A stretch of DNA of 64,000 nucleotides from Gigantopelta aegis (GCF_016097555.1 NC_054712.1:38907644-38971643); one strand, 5' to 3'; counted from the first letter of the stretch, positions 18,301 to 27,948 are shown. Notes: generated from the sequence alone by a model not told the origin. Numbers and translations: made by a program.

Positions 18301-21300
18301 CCTGTCGTAAAAGAGTAGCCTATGTGACGACAGCGGGTTTCCTCTGAAAAACAGTGTCAGAATGACCATATGTTTGACGTCCAGTAGCCGATGATAAGAT
18401 AAAAAATCAATGTGCTCTAGTGGCGTCGTTAAATAAAACAAACTTTACTTTTTTCCTTTGCTAAATTTAGGGAGGGGCGTAGCCCAGAGATAAAGCGTTC
18501 ATTCACTTGATGTGCAATCCGTCCAGGATCCCTGTTGGTGGGCCCATTGGGCTATTTCTCGTTCTAGCCAGTGCATTACGACTGGTATTTCAAAGGCTGT
18601 AGTATGTGCTATCCTGTCTGTAGGTTAGTGCATAGAAAAGATCCCTTGCTACTAATGAAAAAAATGTAGCAGGTTTCCTCTATAAGTCTAGATGTCAAAA
18701 TTACTAAATGTTTGACATCCAATAGCCGATGATTAATACATAAATGTACTCTAGTGGTGTTGTTAAACAAACAAACAAACTTTATCTTACAAATCGAAGG
18801 TTTTTAATTTGAAAGTTCTTGAGGCATATAACCTACATGTACATTGTATTAGTATTCCTTTAGTAAATTACACCCCCCACCCCATTTTGTTTTCAGATTA
18901 TGTTTTACTCTTATCCATTGTATGATTATCATTTAATTTTTTTTTAATCTATAGCATTTACCCAGCATACAGCAAAAGTTGATTCCTGAAATTGAAAAAC
19001 GACTGCGGAAGAAATGCGAACATCTTGTACATCTTCAAGAACCAGACCACATGGGTATTCTCATTTATTCCTTTTATAACAGCAGATCTGATTGGCTGAT
19101 CTGTCAGTGTTCAACCAAGGCTAAGTTTACAGCACAGCTTACTGTAATATGTCTATAATATATTTTTTAAAAGATGACAGTGATTGAACTTATGTTATAT
19201 TCCCCCTCCACCACGCCAAACACACTAAAAATAGAGCTATAATTGTTTGGGTTTTTTACATTGCATTTCGAGTTAATTGTCCCCATCATAGAATTGACTG
19301 AAATGTTTTTAGTGAAATTTGTAACTTCAGTTTATCACTTTATTAATCTATTGAAATGATTCTGTCGGCTTGCGTATAACAAAATAAAATGAAACATCTG
19401 TGATAAATAGAAGATAGTGTGTGTCTTGTGATATTATAACTTATCAGCACGAGTTGATTAAAGTATGAAATCTGAGGCTTGCCGATGATTTTTATACTTT
19501 TATCAGCAAGTGCTGATAAATTATGATATCACAGGACCCGAGGGCAGTATTCTTCTTATCATCCATTATCATTCTTTTCATCTGCAACAATTGTAAACAA
19601 TGTCAGTAATGTGGGTTGAATGTCACTATATTTGGCAGCGGTAGACTCGTTAACTAGCAGAACAACAGTGGTGTGACATCACTAATGATAGGTTTAGCAA
19701 TGAAACATACCATACACAGTGACATAACAAAAGAAGTGATCTCTCCTAGGAGAATATCACAGGAGATATCGCAAATTATAGTGCCAGCGATATCTCCTAC
19801 AAAAACCTTTAATGGATGATAAACTCATTTAATGTCAATTTAAGTAAATGGCAATAATACAGTTTTAAAAATAAATATTTTTTTATTTGTTGTGTTTTAT
19901 AACTTTAGTACATATAGTAGGGTTTTCTGGATCGGTATTGGGCTTGCTGTATCATGTAGGTTTCTGTTACAGATCAAGTTTAACTTTCTTGCTGATTTAT
20001 CCGATTTTTTTGTTTATAGTTATGGCTCTTGAACTTAGGAGATAAGAAAATTAGTGGGGCCCGGTAGGGGACATGTATTGCTTTAGCAGTACTCTCAGAA
20101 TGATTGTTTTATATTATTATTAAAAAAAACAAAAAAACTAACAGTTTATTGCCTTTGGTGTGGTAATTTGTACACATTTTATATGGTATGTGGATTTCTT
20201 CTGACTAGTCTAATATCGATTATATGGATTTGATATTGGTGTAGCCAAAAAAGTTTAGTTTTTGGTGTTTTGCTTTAATTACAGATAGTGCCCAAATGAC
20301 ATTAGCGAAAGCTTCCCAGCTGCCCAGTCAGATTGAGAAAAGTAAACTGAGATTGGAGGAAAATAAGAGATTGTTAAAAGAAGACAAATGTCAAAGAGAT
20401 CGACAGTTCTGGCTTTACTTTCAGGTACACAGTATAAAATAATGGTGATGAGTTGACTGTGTTTGTAGTGTACAAATTTAAATAAACTATTCATATTTGT
20501 ACTGACCCTTTAAAGCATAGTGATTTTTTAACCTTTTTATTACTGGATTAATTTTTGACATAAACGATGATAAAGGGATACAAGTTTATAACTTTTGCAC
20601 ATATATTTTCACTTTAAAAGTTTATAAATACATCAAATAATGTTAAAATGTTAAGTGTAAGTATTATTTACATTAGTTTTACTAATTTTTAATTTTAGAG
20701 CAGTTAATTTTTTTTTAATTAAGCAAAAATTTATAAAAGTTGAGTTTATTTTCAGTCATTACTCCCCTACTGAAAGAAAGAAAGAAATGTTTTATTTAAC
20801 GATGCCCTCAACACATTTTATTTATAGTTATATGGCGTCAGACATATGCTTAAGGACCACACAGATATTGAAAGAGGAAACCAGTTGTCGCCACTTCATG
20901 CGCTACTCTTTTCGATTAGCAGCAAGGGATCTTTTATATGCACCATCCCACAGACAAGGTAGTACATACCACAGCCCTTGATATACCAGTCGTGGTGCAC
21001 TGGCTGGAACGAGAAATAGCCCAATGGGCCCACTGACGGGGATCAGTCCCACACTGACCGCGCATCGAGCGAGCGCTGTACCACTGGCCCTAGTCCCCTA
21101 CCGGTCCATCGGAAGGGTGCTGTAGATTTCGTGTCCGTCCTTTTGTCAGTTTGTCTGTATCACATATATAATTTTATTGAGCTGAAATTTGTACACACAC
21201 ACACTTCTAATCTGATTATTTGGTGATAAAATCGATCCTTCTTGCTGTATCAAAGGCTGTGGTAGGTGCTGTCATTGTCTGGGAAAATGGATTATTTAAA

Positions 21301-23990
21301 AGATTTCTTTCTGCTAAATGCTAATAAGTAACCGGATTCTTCTCGCATGGTGCAGACCAAGTACAACTGGCCTGTGTACTGCATGTAGAGTGTTGCTAAA
21401 AACATTCCATTAAAAGCATCCAATCAGTATTAAATTATACACTCTATCATGGTACGGATGGAATTGTGTGCAATATCCAGTGTATAATACAGCCCTCCAT
21501 GGTAAGAGAGACAATGGTATGCAATGTCCAATCATTATAACACCCCTCCACTACGGTAGAGTTGAATGGTACATGTGTACAAACTCATTGTTTAGTATTT
21601 ATCGGTACTTTTGTCGATGTATACATCAGTGATAGAAGTATCAATTATTTCATTCTTTATTCTTCCACTTCTCATCTTCCATAATGACTTTTCTCAACGA
21701 ATGTTATTTAATTGTTTTTTTTTGTCTTTTTAACCCTTAGACTTTGGTGGACTCGCTGAAAATTTTGGTGGAGATAACAAAGAAATACTGTCTTCAAGGC
21801 CAGTCCGAGTTTGACACACACACCAGCAACTGGCTGGTTACCAAGTGCGATGCCATGTGTCTGAAAGTCAAGTATGTCTTTGTTTTAGTAAATAACCTAT
21901 TTTCAGATGTCACGCTAGATAATCTAATGTTTAGTTTTCTTCTTTTCTAATGAATGTTTTTTTAGGATATAAGAATTCTGCATAGTAAATGTTGCTATAA
22001 ATGCTACTTTGTATGATGACCTGTCTAAAAAGACCAATTCAAATATAGCTATTCCATACATATTTTACCTCTATCCAGTATTGGTAAAACAAATTCTCAA
22101 AAAAAAAATTGGTATTGAAAAATCGAAGAGTAATAATAAAAAAAAATATTGAAAAAAAAAAAAAAAGGAAAGTATTAGTCAAGCAGTTACATTTTTCGTG
22201 AGTATTAATCTTTTAATTACTGTAGAATACTTTATTTTCCAGGGATAAAATTTTCACGATTTAATGAAAATGAATCAATTCGCGAACATTTATTTTTCAC
22301 GAATCCCCCAACCCCCATCAATAAAAAAACGAAGTACAGATGTCAATAATTTTGTTTTAAAAACGGAACTTAGTTTTGCTGGTTGTTACGCTAATCTGTG
22401 CAACTAATCCTATATGTACACACGAGTGCTATACACATAAAACAATAGTTTTCCTGCTTTAACCAATCAAGACTTTATTGTTTACAAGTTAATAAGCTTA
22501 CAGAAGGTGCTTACCGCGTGCAGTTTTTCTTAATCCTTATAATTGTTATAGCCCAGTCCGGATTTTTTCACTTCCACATTTTTAATATACTGTGATAATG
22601 CATGTTTACTTCCGTCGTTGAACACGTGTAGACTCTGTCCGATGAACTGATCGCTAGCACATGCGAAGGAAAACAGCATAACGTTAAACCTTTTTAGTGT
22701 TAGTATTGTTTTATTATCATGTATGTACTTATCATCGTGTTCTTGATTTAAAGTTTTAAACAGCTTTTGTGTTTTGTGGTTTGTTCTGTGACAGGAGGGA
22801 GCACCGCTTTGTTACTACTAGCCTCGTACATCGGAAACTAATGTGGTATAGTTGAACGAGACTACATATTTTTTTTTATTTTTTGTCGGCCTTTATTTTC
22901 GTGTGGAATATATTTTCACAAATTTCATTCACACGCGAAAAACACGAAAATAAAGTATTCTACAGTAACTCATCCTCACATTGTTTATTATTACATCTAT
23001 TATGTGTTCTTATTCAGGCTGTTGGAACTGGAGGTTTTGTGTGATACCTACACAGCTGAATCCATTGAAGCCTTGAGAGTCATCAAGTAAGTGTTAAGGA
23101 ATTTTAATTTTGTTTCCAAATACAGTGATGTATAGCTCAGTGGTAGAATGCTGCCCGAGGTGCGATAGTTCAGCGGATACATGTATATTGCCCTTGATAA
23201 GACTGGGGGTTCCCCCCTATGACAACCAATTCACTGTGACTAGTACATGTAGATCAAAGGTTGTGAGTAGTCATACAAACACACCAGCCTTGGTGACATC
23301 GTGGTTAAGCCACCAGACATAAGGCTGGTAGGTACAGGGTTCGCAGAGCGAGTTTTAACGACTCAATGGGTATTTGTAAGGCCACTACACCCTTTTCTCA
23401 CTAACCACTAACAATTAACAACTAACCCACGGTACCAGACAGAAAGCCCAGATAGCTGAGGTGTGTGCCCAGGACAGCGTGCTTGAACCTTAATTGGATA
23501 TAAGCAAGAAAATAAGTTGAAATGAACATACAAAGACTATTACTGAGCTACAAACAAATAAGACAATTTTCTTAAATCTGGAAGTTATAAATCTATATCA
23601 TATCTAGAAAGAAAGCTTTTAATGTTCTTTTTTAACCATAAATCACATCCATATTCATGAGGTTGTATAACAAGAACGTTTGTATTAAAAATATTTACCA
23701 GTTTTATCATATAAAATGCCTGGCAAAATTACCAAAGTCTTAGAATACAAACAATATTTACGTTTCTGTTTCTAACTTGTAACTTCTTTTTTCTTCATCA
23801 CAGGAGCCATCTTAAGACTGCTATGGACAGTACAGAAAAAGATTACAGCAATAAGTGTCAGACATTAAAAGCATTTGAAGCTGTCGGCATGGGTTTTGAT
23901 AGACTAGTTGAGGAATATACTGTCCTTCGTGGCGAGCTGGAAAATAAACGGTGGGCATTATCGGAGTTGAAAAACCAGGAACAGACGTGA
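12301..23990 (+). CDS. HAUS4: HAUS augmin-like complex subunit 4 (HAUS4), complete model of nine exons
   Basis: HAUS4 is a coiled-coil subunit of augmin, which docks gamma-tubulin on spindle microtubules to nucleate new ones. The exons are 12301-12355 (proposed), 15199-15335, 16470-16601, 17255-17392, 18955-19054, 20285-20424, 21741-21871, 23018-23086 and 23804-23990. All phases fit and the product is about 362 residues; vertebrate HAUS4 is about 363. Family blocks seen are GQDVHQHPKFVELL, SHINESG, VTTEDKQ, PEIEKRLRKKCEHL, LTVEITKKYC-like ILVEITKKYCLQGQSEFD, KVKLLELEVLCDTYT, GFDRLVEEYTVLRGELENKR and WALSELK near the C-terminus. Long helical, heptad-rich stretches fill the second half. The stop is TGA at 23988. 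Introns carry SINEs and MITEs. The nearest neighbour, UBA2, is divergent. Confidence 0.93.
12535..13266. mobile_element. Mutator-like fold-back element with exact 9-bp target duplication
   Basis: CATTGTTAT lies immediately outside both ends (12526-12534 and 13267-13275). The ends are GGTTACTAGTCATTT and its inverted partner AATTGACTGGTTAC. The arms, about 190 and 160 bp, consist of degenerate repeats of the type GGTCATTTCGTACCATAG on the left and CTATGGTACGAAATGACC on the right. The ~390 bp centre is non-coding. It lies in the proposed HAUS4 intron 1. Confidence 0.85.
13276..14300. other. Intronic stretch without recognised content
   Basis: AT-rich sequence in proposed HAUS4 intron 1. I see no exon, no named element and only short homopolymers. 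Confidence 0.6.
14301..14805 (-). mobile_element. SINE split by a small MITE
   Basis: The tail and body start at GGAAGGAAATGTTTTATTT and run through TGGCGTCAGACATATGGTTA to 14424. They resume at 14612 (CTTCATGGACTATTCTTTTC) and continue to the tRNA-like head near 14800. The insertion at 14425-14611 is flanked by CTTCAT on both sides. Confidence 0.88.
14425..14611. mobile_element. ~187-bp MITE inside a SINE
   Basis: The ends GTGTTCGAGATTTAA and TTAATCTCGAACACTG are inverted repeats. The interior has several GGTATCC/GGATACC inverted pairs. CTTCAT is duplicated at the junctions. No coding capacity is seen. Confidence 0.8.
15199..15335 (+). CDS. HAUS4: HAUS4 exon 2
   Basis: The acceptor is TTTCTTTCAG and the donor CAG|GTAAGA. 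It encodes SNSLSLNLTGQDVHQHPKF, VELLTSLTSHINESG and VGIQVFKDLTQ, matching the N-terminal block of HAUS4. It ends in phase 0. Confidence 0.93.
15377..15571. mobile_element. MITE, sister of 6075-6256, in HAUS4 intron 2
   Basis: It starts GGGCTAGCTCTGCATGGCAC and ends CACCCAGAGCTAGCCC, with the same TTGGCGAA-rich interior as the UBA2 intron copy. It begins about 40 bp past the exon 2 donor. Confidence 0.88.
16031..16425 (+). mobile_element. tRNA-derived SINE with an extra tail module
   Basis: The head has a tRNA A box (GTAGCTCAGTGG) and B box (GGGATCGATCCC). It is followed by TTGGGCTATTTCTCGTTCCA, AAAGATCCCTTGCTGC, GGTCCTTAACCATA and the tail TGCGTCGTTAAATAAAAC. Relative to other copies it has an extra ~50 bp (about 16303-16352: GGTCATATGG, GTGCACATTCAGGGCAAG, TTGTTGTAGCGCACGC), which resembles the unit of the array at 1-395. 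Confidence 0.92.
16470..16601 (+). CDS. HAUS4: HAUS4 exon 3
   Basis: The acceptor is TTTGTAG and the donor GTAAGC. It encodes 44 residues, AEDVLHHEKHSWLLVHILYH to DVSVTTEDKQ. The HExQ..LLVDYD-like and VTxEDK motifs are shared with animal HAUS4. Confidence 0.94.
17255..17392 (+). CDS. HAUS4: HAUS4 exon 4
   Basis: The acceptor is ATTTTCAG and the donor GTGAGA. It encodes 46 residues starting FKDILQHCLTYAELGDYLDC and ending VQRLNQYKE, and is phase 0 at both ends. Confidence 0.92.
17530..17715. mobile_element. Possible MITE (TIR AGGCCTCTG)
   Basis: AGGCCTCTGCAAATTG at the left and CAATTATCAGAGGCCT at the right form imperfect inverted repeats around a T-rich interior with ACACATTGCTCGCACACA. It overlaps the start of the direct duplication 17691-17955. 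Confidence 0.5.
17691..17955. repeat. ~142-bp direct duplication in HAUS4 intron 4
   Basis: GCAGATTTTCAATT, then TTTGCTGTTAACAACAGTGT, AACCTATGTGGTAGCATAGC and TGTGTAAACAT occur at 17691-17832 and again at 17833-17955 with minor changes. It is non-coding. Confidence 0.9.
18053..18450 (+). mobile_element. SINE, second head type (tRNA-like head GGCGTCGTGGTTAGGCC)
   Basis: The head is GCCTCGGTGGCGTCGTGGTT with TACTGGGTTTGGTACCCAGT as the B-box region. It is followed by CCAGATACCGACTCCAAACC, CAAGGCTCAATGGGTAGGTG, the common AAAGATCCCTTGCTGCC block and a tail with TTTGACGTCCAGTAGCC and GGCGTCGTTAAATAAAAC. Other copies are at 53613 (+) and 61812 (-). Confidence 0.92.
18468..18785 (+). mobile_element. 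SINE copy, first head type
   Basis: It has a degraded head (GTAGCCCAGAGATAAAGCG), TTGGGCTATTTCTCGTTCTA, AAAGATCCCTTGCTACTAAT, and a tail with TTTGACATCCAATAGCCGAT ending GTTGTTAAACAAACAAAC. It is in HAUS4 intron 4, right behind the previous SINE. Confidence 0.9.
18955..19054 (+). CDS. HAUS4: HAUS4 exon 5
   Basis: The acceptor is TTAATCTATAG and the donor G|GTATTC. It encodes HLPSIQQKLIPEIEKRLRKK then CEHLVHLQEPDHM, ending with one base of a codon. The basic, helical IEKRLRKKC stretch is typical of the family. Confidence 0.94.
19428..19532. repeat. Inverted repeat with ~39-bp arms (hairpin element)
   Basis: The left arm is 19428-19466 (GTGATATTATAACTTATCAG...) and the right arm 19494-19532 (...TTATGATATCAC), with a 27-base loop and a few mismatches. 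A second perfect dyad, GGAGATATCGC / GCGATATCTCC, lies at 19762-19772 and 19787-19797. Both are in HAUS4 intron 5. Confidence 0.8.
20285..20424 (+). CDS. HAUS4: HAUS4 exon 6
   Basis: The acceptor is TTTAATTACAG and the donor CAG|GTACAC. It completes an Asp codon and encodes SAQMTLAKASQLPSQIEKSK, LRLEENKRLLKEDKCQRDR and QFWLYFQ, a heptad-rich coiled-coil segment. It ends in phase 0. Confidence 0.92.
20768..21105 (-). mobile_element. SINE copy, first head type
   Basis: In plus-strand reading it has the tail AAATGTTTTATTTAACGATG, then TGGCGTCAGACATATG, AGCAAGGGATCTTTTATATG, GGCTGGAACGAGAAATAGCC and the inverted tRNA-like head ending near 21105. HAUS4 intron 6. Confidence 0.93.
21106..21740. other. 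Intronic stretch with a SINE-like scrap and short repeats
   Basis: A weak SINE-body echo is present at 21245-21335 (TGTATCAAAGGCTGTGGTAG). The CAATATCCAGTGTATAATAC / CAATGTCCAATCATTATAAC stretch near 21470-21540 is loosely repeated. No exon is seen before the 21741 acceptor. Confidence 0.5.
21741..21871 (+). CDS. HAUS4: HAUS4 exon 7
   Basis: The acceptor is TTTAACCCTTAG and the donor AA|GTATGT. It encodes TLVDSLKILVEITKKYCLQG, QSEFDTHTSNWLVTKCDAMC and LKV plus two bases. The QSExD.....L..KCxAMxLK pattern is a strong HAUS4 match. Confidence 0.95.
22217..22968. mobile_element. ~750-bp element with perfect 23-bp TIRs in HAUS4 intron 7
   Basis: The left TIR (22217-22239) begins TTACTGTAGAATACTTTA, and the right TIR (22946-22968) is its exact reverse complement over 23 bases. 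The subterminal regions share TTTCACGA / TCGTGTGGAAT-type sequence in inverted order. There is no usable open frame, so it is a non-autonomous DNA transposon. Confidence 0.88.
23018..23086 (+). CDS. HAUS4: HAUS4 exon 8
   Basis: The acceptor is TGTTCTTATTCAG and the donor AA|GTAAGT. It encodes LLELEVLCDTYTAESIEALR then VI, with split Lys codons at both ends. The E..xLxDTYT motif is shared with HAUS4. Confidence 0.94.
23125..23525 (+). mobile_element. Two degraded SINE pieces
   Basis: 23125-23265 has a tRNA-like head (TATAGCTCAGTGGTAGAATG) and a body scrap. 23282-23525 is another SINE type: GGTGACATCGTGGTTAAGCC, ATAAGGCTGGTAGGTACAGG, and a 3' end with GTGCTTGAACCTTAATTGGA and TATAAGCAAGAAAATAAG. 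The latter 3' end recurs at 54110-54165 and 54240-54280. HAUS4 intron 8. Confidence 0.7.
23804..23990 (+). CDS. HAUS4: HAUS4 exon 9 (stop codon)
   Basis: The acceptor is TTCATCACAG. It encodes SHLKTAMDSTEKDYSNKCQT, then LKAFEAVGMGFDRLVEEYTV, LRGELENKRWALSELK and NQEQT, and ends at TGA 23988-23990. The GFDRLVEEYTVL and ENKRWAL motifs are the family's C-terminal signature. Confidence 0.96.
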
Positions 23991-24072
23991 TACAATGCAA
24001 ACAAGGATACTGTTTTGTGATAAAACCAGAAACAGATGTGATACTGTGCAAACAAGGATGCAGTTTTGTGAT
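23971..24072. repeat. 51-bp tandem duplication across the HAUS4 stop codon
   Basis: AAAACCAGGAACAGACGTGA, TACAATGCAAACAAGGATAC, TGTTTTGTGAT is followed at 24022 by a diverged second copy. The stop codon lies in copy 1, and copy 2 lies in the 3' UTR. Confidence 0.88.
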
Positions 24073-24089
24073 AAATGCAAAAAATCCTC

Positions 24090-24282
24090 CAGGGCTAGCT
24101 ATGGCACTCGCCAAATTCACCAATTGCAAATTTTAAAAACAATTGGCAAATTTTATTTCGATTTTGTGAAATAATTTTTAGTAATAATTGATATTTTGTT
24201 GGATAATAACTGTAATTCTGCAATTTTTTAAGATTTAACAGATCATTTGGCGAAGGTTTCTACTTGTCCAGGGCCAACCCTG
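24090..24282. mobile_element. Diverged MITE copy just after HAUS4
   Basis: It starts CAGGGCTAGCTATGGCACTC and ends GTCCAGGGCCAACCCTG, the same family as 6075-6256 and 15377-15571. It starts 100 bases past the HAUS4 stop and so probably lies within the 3' UTR. Confidence 0.85.
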
Positions 24283-24559
24283 TGCTCTTTTGTGATAAAT
24301 ACAAAATTATTTTTAAAAACCTGTTCCATTTTTTTTTCTTGGACCGAAAGTGAAATTTGCCAGAATATTGCTGGTCATATATATATATATTAAAAAATCA
24401 TTCAATTTTCCAGATGAAGATTGTAACAAATTATTATCTATAAATGTCCTCTTTCTTGTTCGTATATAAATGTGTTATTAAAACATATTTAGATGGTATT
24501 TGTGTGTTCGAGTATGTAGTACATAGATATTATAATATTAGCTTGTGCGTGGTACTGAT

Positions 24560-24650
24560 ATTATGAAACAAGTGTCAGGATTTTTTAATTGCCTGAGCGA
24601 GAATGACGGTAATACATGAATCCTGACACTAGTTTCGTAAAATAAATACG
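24560..24650. repeat. Inverted repeat
   Basis: GAAACAAGTGTCAGGATT near 24564 pairs with AATCCTGACACTAGTTTC near 24620-24637, with one unpaired change. The loop is about 38 bases. It is downstream of HAUS4. Confidence 0.7.
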
Positions 24651-24834
24651 ACTCGTTTGAGTGTAATAAATTCTTTATTAATAATTAAATTTCCGTTACA
24701 TTTATTACAATATGACATCATCCCATTGGTCCAGCCATAGCAACGGGAGTTTGTTCATTTGTTGATGAATGTAAAAATTACGTCGTCGGAGAACGTCATT
24801 TTATATTGGTAATTTGTCTTACTGAGCGTTATTT

Positions 24835-24835
24835 G

Positions 24836-24864
<29 letters not shown>
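24835..24864. repeat. Poly(A) run
   Basis: About 29 consecutive A on the plus strand. It may be the tail of a retroposed element, but no body is recognised before it. Confidence 0.9.
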
Positions 24865-24869
<5 letters not shown>

Positions 24870-24914
24870 TTTAATGTAATGATTAGTAAGTATGTTTCAA
24901 ATTTCATTATAAGT

Positions 24915-25062
24915 ATTGTCTGTTATTTCTTTTACGTTCATCAGGGTATGAAAAAAACAAATCATACGCCAAATTATGTGAGAACGACTTCGTAGATTCA
25001 TAGTTTGCAGATGATTTTTTTTTGTTCATACCCTGATGAACATAAAAGAAATAACAGACAAT
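24915..25062. repeat. Inverted repeat with 38-bp arms, one mismatch
   Basis: The left arm is 24915-24952 (ATTGTCTGTTATTTCTTTTA...) and the right arm 25025-25062 (...AAGAAATAACAGACAAT). The loop is 72 bases. It is intergenic, between HAUS4 and the HSF-like gene, and probably a MITE. Confidence 0.9.
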
Positions 25063-25930
25063 CCTTAATTGTTATCTTTTTCAACCACAACTAGAAGGAA
25101 ACGACGAAATGAGGTCTTATTTCACATGCGTAGTCTGGGCTAAGACTGGGGAAGTAACATCATGTTATGACGTCACTTCACAAAATTACATTATTGCACA
25201 TGTGCTTACAAGTATGATTTTTATTAACGTGGTTACGTTGAACCATGTTGATAATAAATACAGGTATTTTGTATTTATTTGTTAAGGTATCGGGAAATAC
25301 TTTGGTACAGGGGACAAATTTCAAGATTTTACGTAACAGAAACTTTGTTCATGTGATTTTCACCAAAGAAATCCATGGTTTGGTTACATGAATTATATTT
25401 ACATATTATGAATAAAATTCTGATGATCCTGAGGTGTGCGTTTTTTAATTTTAGAATGTAAAGGTTCACAACTTAATTGATTGGCATTTTTCATGCATTT
25501 AAAGTTGCATAATCATCATGCAAACAAAACAATTTGTGTGAAATTTTCTGCCCTTAATAGTAGAAGGTGTGCTTGAAGTGCAGTGATTGTAACATGATCA
25601 TTCCCCTCTCAGTGAACCCAGTGACTTGGACACCAATACTACAGCAAGCACCTTTAATTATAATCTTTAAAACCATTTTTATTACAGTATGTGATACATT
25701 TCTGTCAAGACCCAAACTATGTTTGTACTGTACTGCAATGTAGCAATATGTTCTATTAACCATATGAGAAAAATAAAATGCAGGAAGTCTCATCCTTTCT
25801 TGTTACTTTTGAGAACAGATACGTTTTGGACTTGAGAGATTGAACGACGGAAACACTGGTCCAGAAATTCTTGCTCCACCTGCAAGGTGAAAAAGAAAAC
25901 CTAACAATTAATGATGACATTCCAGGATAT
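25063..25930. other. Intergenic stretch without recognised content
   Basis: AT-rich. The open frames here are short and lack any recognisable motif. Confidence 0.6.
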
Positions 25931-25934
25931 AATT

Positions 25935-26160
25935 GAAGGAAGAAGGAAGGAAATGTTTTATTTAACGACACACTCAACTCAACACAGTTCATTTCTGGGC
26001 TACTCTTTTCGATTAGCAGCAAGGGATCTTTTATATGCATTATCCCAGACAGGATAGTACATACCACAACCTTTGTTACACCAGTTGTGGAACACTGGCT
26101 GGAACGAGAAGTAGTCCAATGGGTTCACCAACGGGGATTGATCCTAGACCAACAGGATAT
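25935..26160 (-). mobile_element. SINE copy, internally deleted
   Basis: The tail is GGAAATGTTTTATTTAACGA, then directly TGGGCTACTCTTTTCGATTA, AGCAAGGGATCTTTTATATG, GGCTGGAACGAGAAGTAGTC and part of the head. The middle (TGGCGTCAGACATATG block) is missing. Confidence 0.85.
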
Positions 26161-26432
26161 GATTGAAGAACCACTATTATGTGTCTATAATTTGGAGAGG
26201 AAACCGGGGGGCTGCCACATGGGATCTTTTATTTCCTTTTCCAACTCCACAATGTGTATCACTGCAAAGAACACAATAACAAAGTTAATGTGTTTTAAAA
26301 TTATCTTATTGGGGTGAGATTTTGGGAGACAGTTATTGCCAATACCTTGCACCTACAAATAGATAGACAGACAGACAAATGGACAGAGAGACCGTGAGCA
26401 AATGTGCTTGTGTTGTAGAGAGAGTGAGTCAC

Positions 26433-26664
26433 GGTTTCTGCCAGAGGGTAAAACGGGTATGGTGCCATACTCGAATTTGTTTGTAGATTTAATTTTTTTA
26501 AGTTAACATTTGGACAAAATTAATTACTCTTTATCATTACGGTATGATTTTCTTTACCCTAACCCTAACCCATTTTCGTTCTGGGGGAGGTCCCCATACC
26601 CTCTGTTAACTGGATGCATTCAATTTCATATTGCCATACCCAAAAATGTCTTTCTGGCACAAAC
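26433..26664. mobile_element. ~230-bp MITE
   Basis: GGTTTCTGCCAGAGGG...GGGTATGG at the left is inverted at the right as CCATACCC...TTTCTGGCACAAAC. The interior is AT-rich and non-coding. Confidence 0.6.
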
Positions 26665-26727
26665 ATTGTGAGTAAATGTTGAAATATTTATAGGTCCCCT
26701 CCCCTATGAGTTTGGTGTCATAGTATT

Positions 26728-27055
26728 TTTGAAGGAAGGAAATATTTTATTTAATGACGCACTCAACACATTTTATTTATGGTTATATGGTGTCGGACAT
26801 GTGGTTAAGGACCATACAGATATTGAGGGAAGAAACCCACTGTCGCCACTTCATGGGCTACTCTTTTCGATTAGCAGCAAGGGATCTTTTATATGCACCA
26901 TCCCATAGACAGGATAGCACATACCACGGCCTTTGATGTACCAGTTGTGATGCACTGGCTGGAGCGAGAAATAGCCCAATGGGCCCACCGACGGAGATCG
27001 ATCCCAAACCGACCGTGCATCAAGCGAACACTTTACCACTGGGCCTAGTCTTGCC
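26728..27055 (-). mobile_element. SINE copy, first head type
   Basis: The tail AAGGAAATATTTTATTTAATGACG at 26730 is followed by the full standard body (AGCAAGGGATCTTTTATATG, GGCTGGAGCGAGAAATAGCC) and the inverted tRNA-like head to 27050. Confidence 0.93.
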
Positions 27056-27404
27056 TAGTTTTTTCGAATGCACAATCTGATTGTACTATCTACTCCTTGG
27101 ATAACTGAAAGCTGTATGTTTAGTTGCTTAGTCCATACCTCCAAATGCCAAAACCTCTTCAGACAAGGTTTGGCTGACTACCTGGAAAATCTCGTTTATA
27201 TTTGTTTTGGAAAGCTGGGAAGTAGAAGAATCCTGAAAATAATTTATAGTAAGTTCTATTATTAATCTGGTTATGATCAATATGACCACATACTCACGAC
27301 TCTCATATCTTTGATCATTTTACCTAATACTGAAATTTACATTTTACTTTTAATTGCAACTTCAGCACTTTGTTCATAAAACGGCATACTGACTTTTAAG
27401 TGAT

Positions 27405-27480
27405 ATCTGTACCATAGTTTGACACACAATAGCCGATGTATTTTTCATGCTGGGGTGTCGTTAAACATCTAATCTATTCT
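27405..27480 (-). mobile_element. SINE 3'-end fragment
   Basis: CAATAGCCGATGTATTTTTC and TGGGGTGTCGTTAAACATC match the tail of the copies at 34352 (in inverted order). Confidence 0.6.
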
Positions 27481-27948
27481 ATTAAGTGATATCATATCTG
27501 GTGAGCTACATGGATATAAGGCTGATTGGTGTTTATTGGAATCCACTCCGTTTTGTTTTGAAAACTTTACTAATACTAAAAATTGCAGGGTTTCAAGTGA
27601 AGTGAGAATTAAAAAACCCACCCCAAAAAACCAGCATACCTCATGGTTGATTAAATTGTAAATCCATCCACCTTGGTATGCTATTATGACATTTTTTACC
27701 ATTAATTTCTGTTTAAATTGTCAACTTTGGCAAATCCAATATTGCATTTCTGGTTGTTATGGTGTTTGTACTATTGCAGCTCAAAAAGCATTTGATACAA
27801 AAAAAGGTTATATAACTGTAGCATCGGCAATGTTAACCTTTGGACATGTAATTATGCTTTCTGTACAGGCTCGTGTGCAGAGGGAGTTTTGGGGGTTGAA
27901 AGCCCTCCCAGCTCAAGCAAATTTTCCTCTTTTTTAAAAAATATTTTT

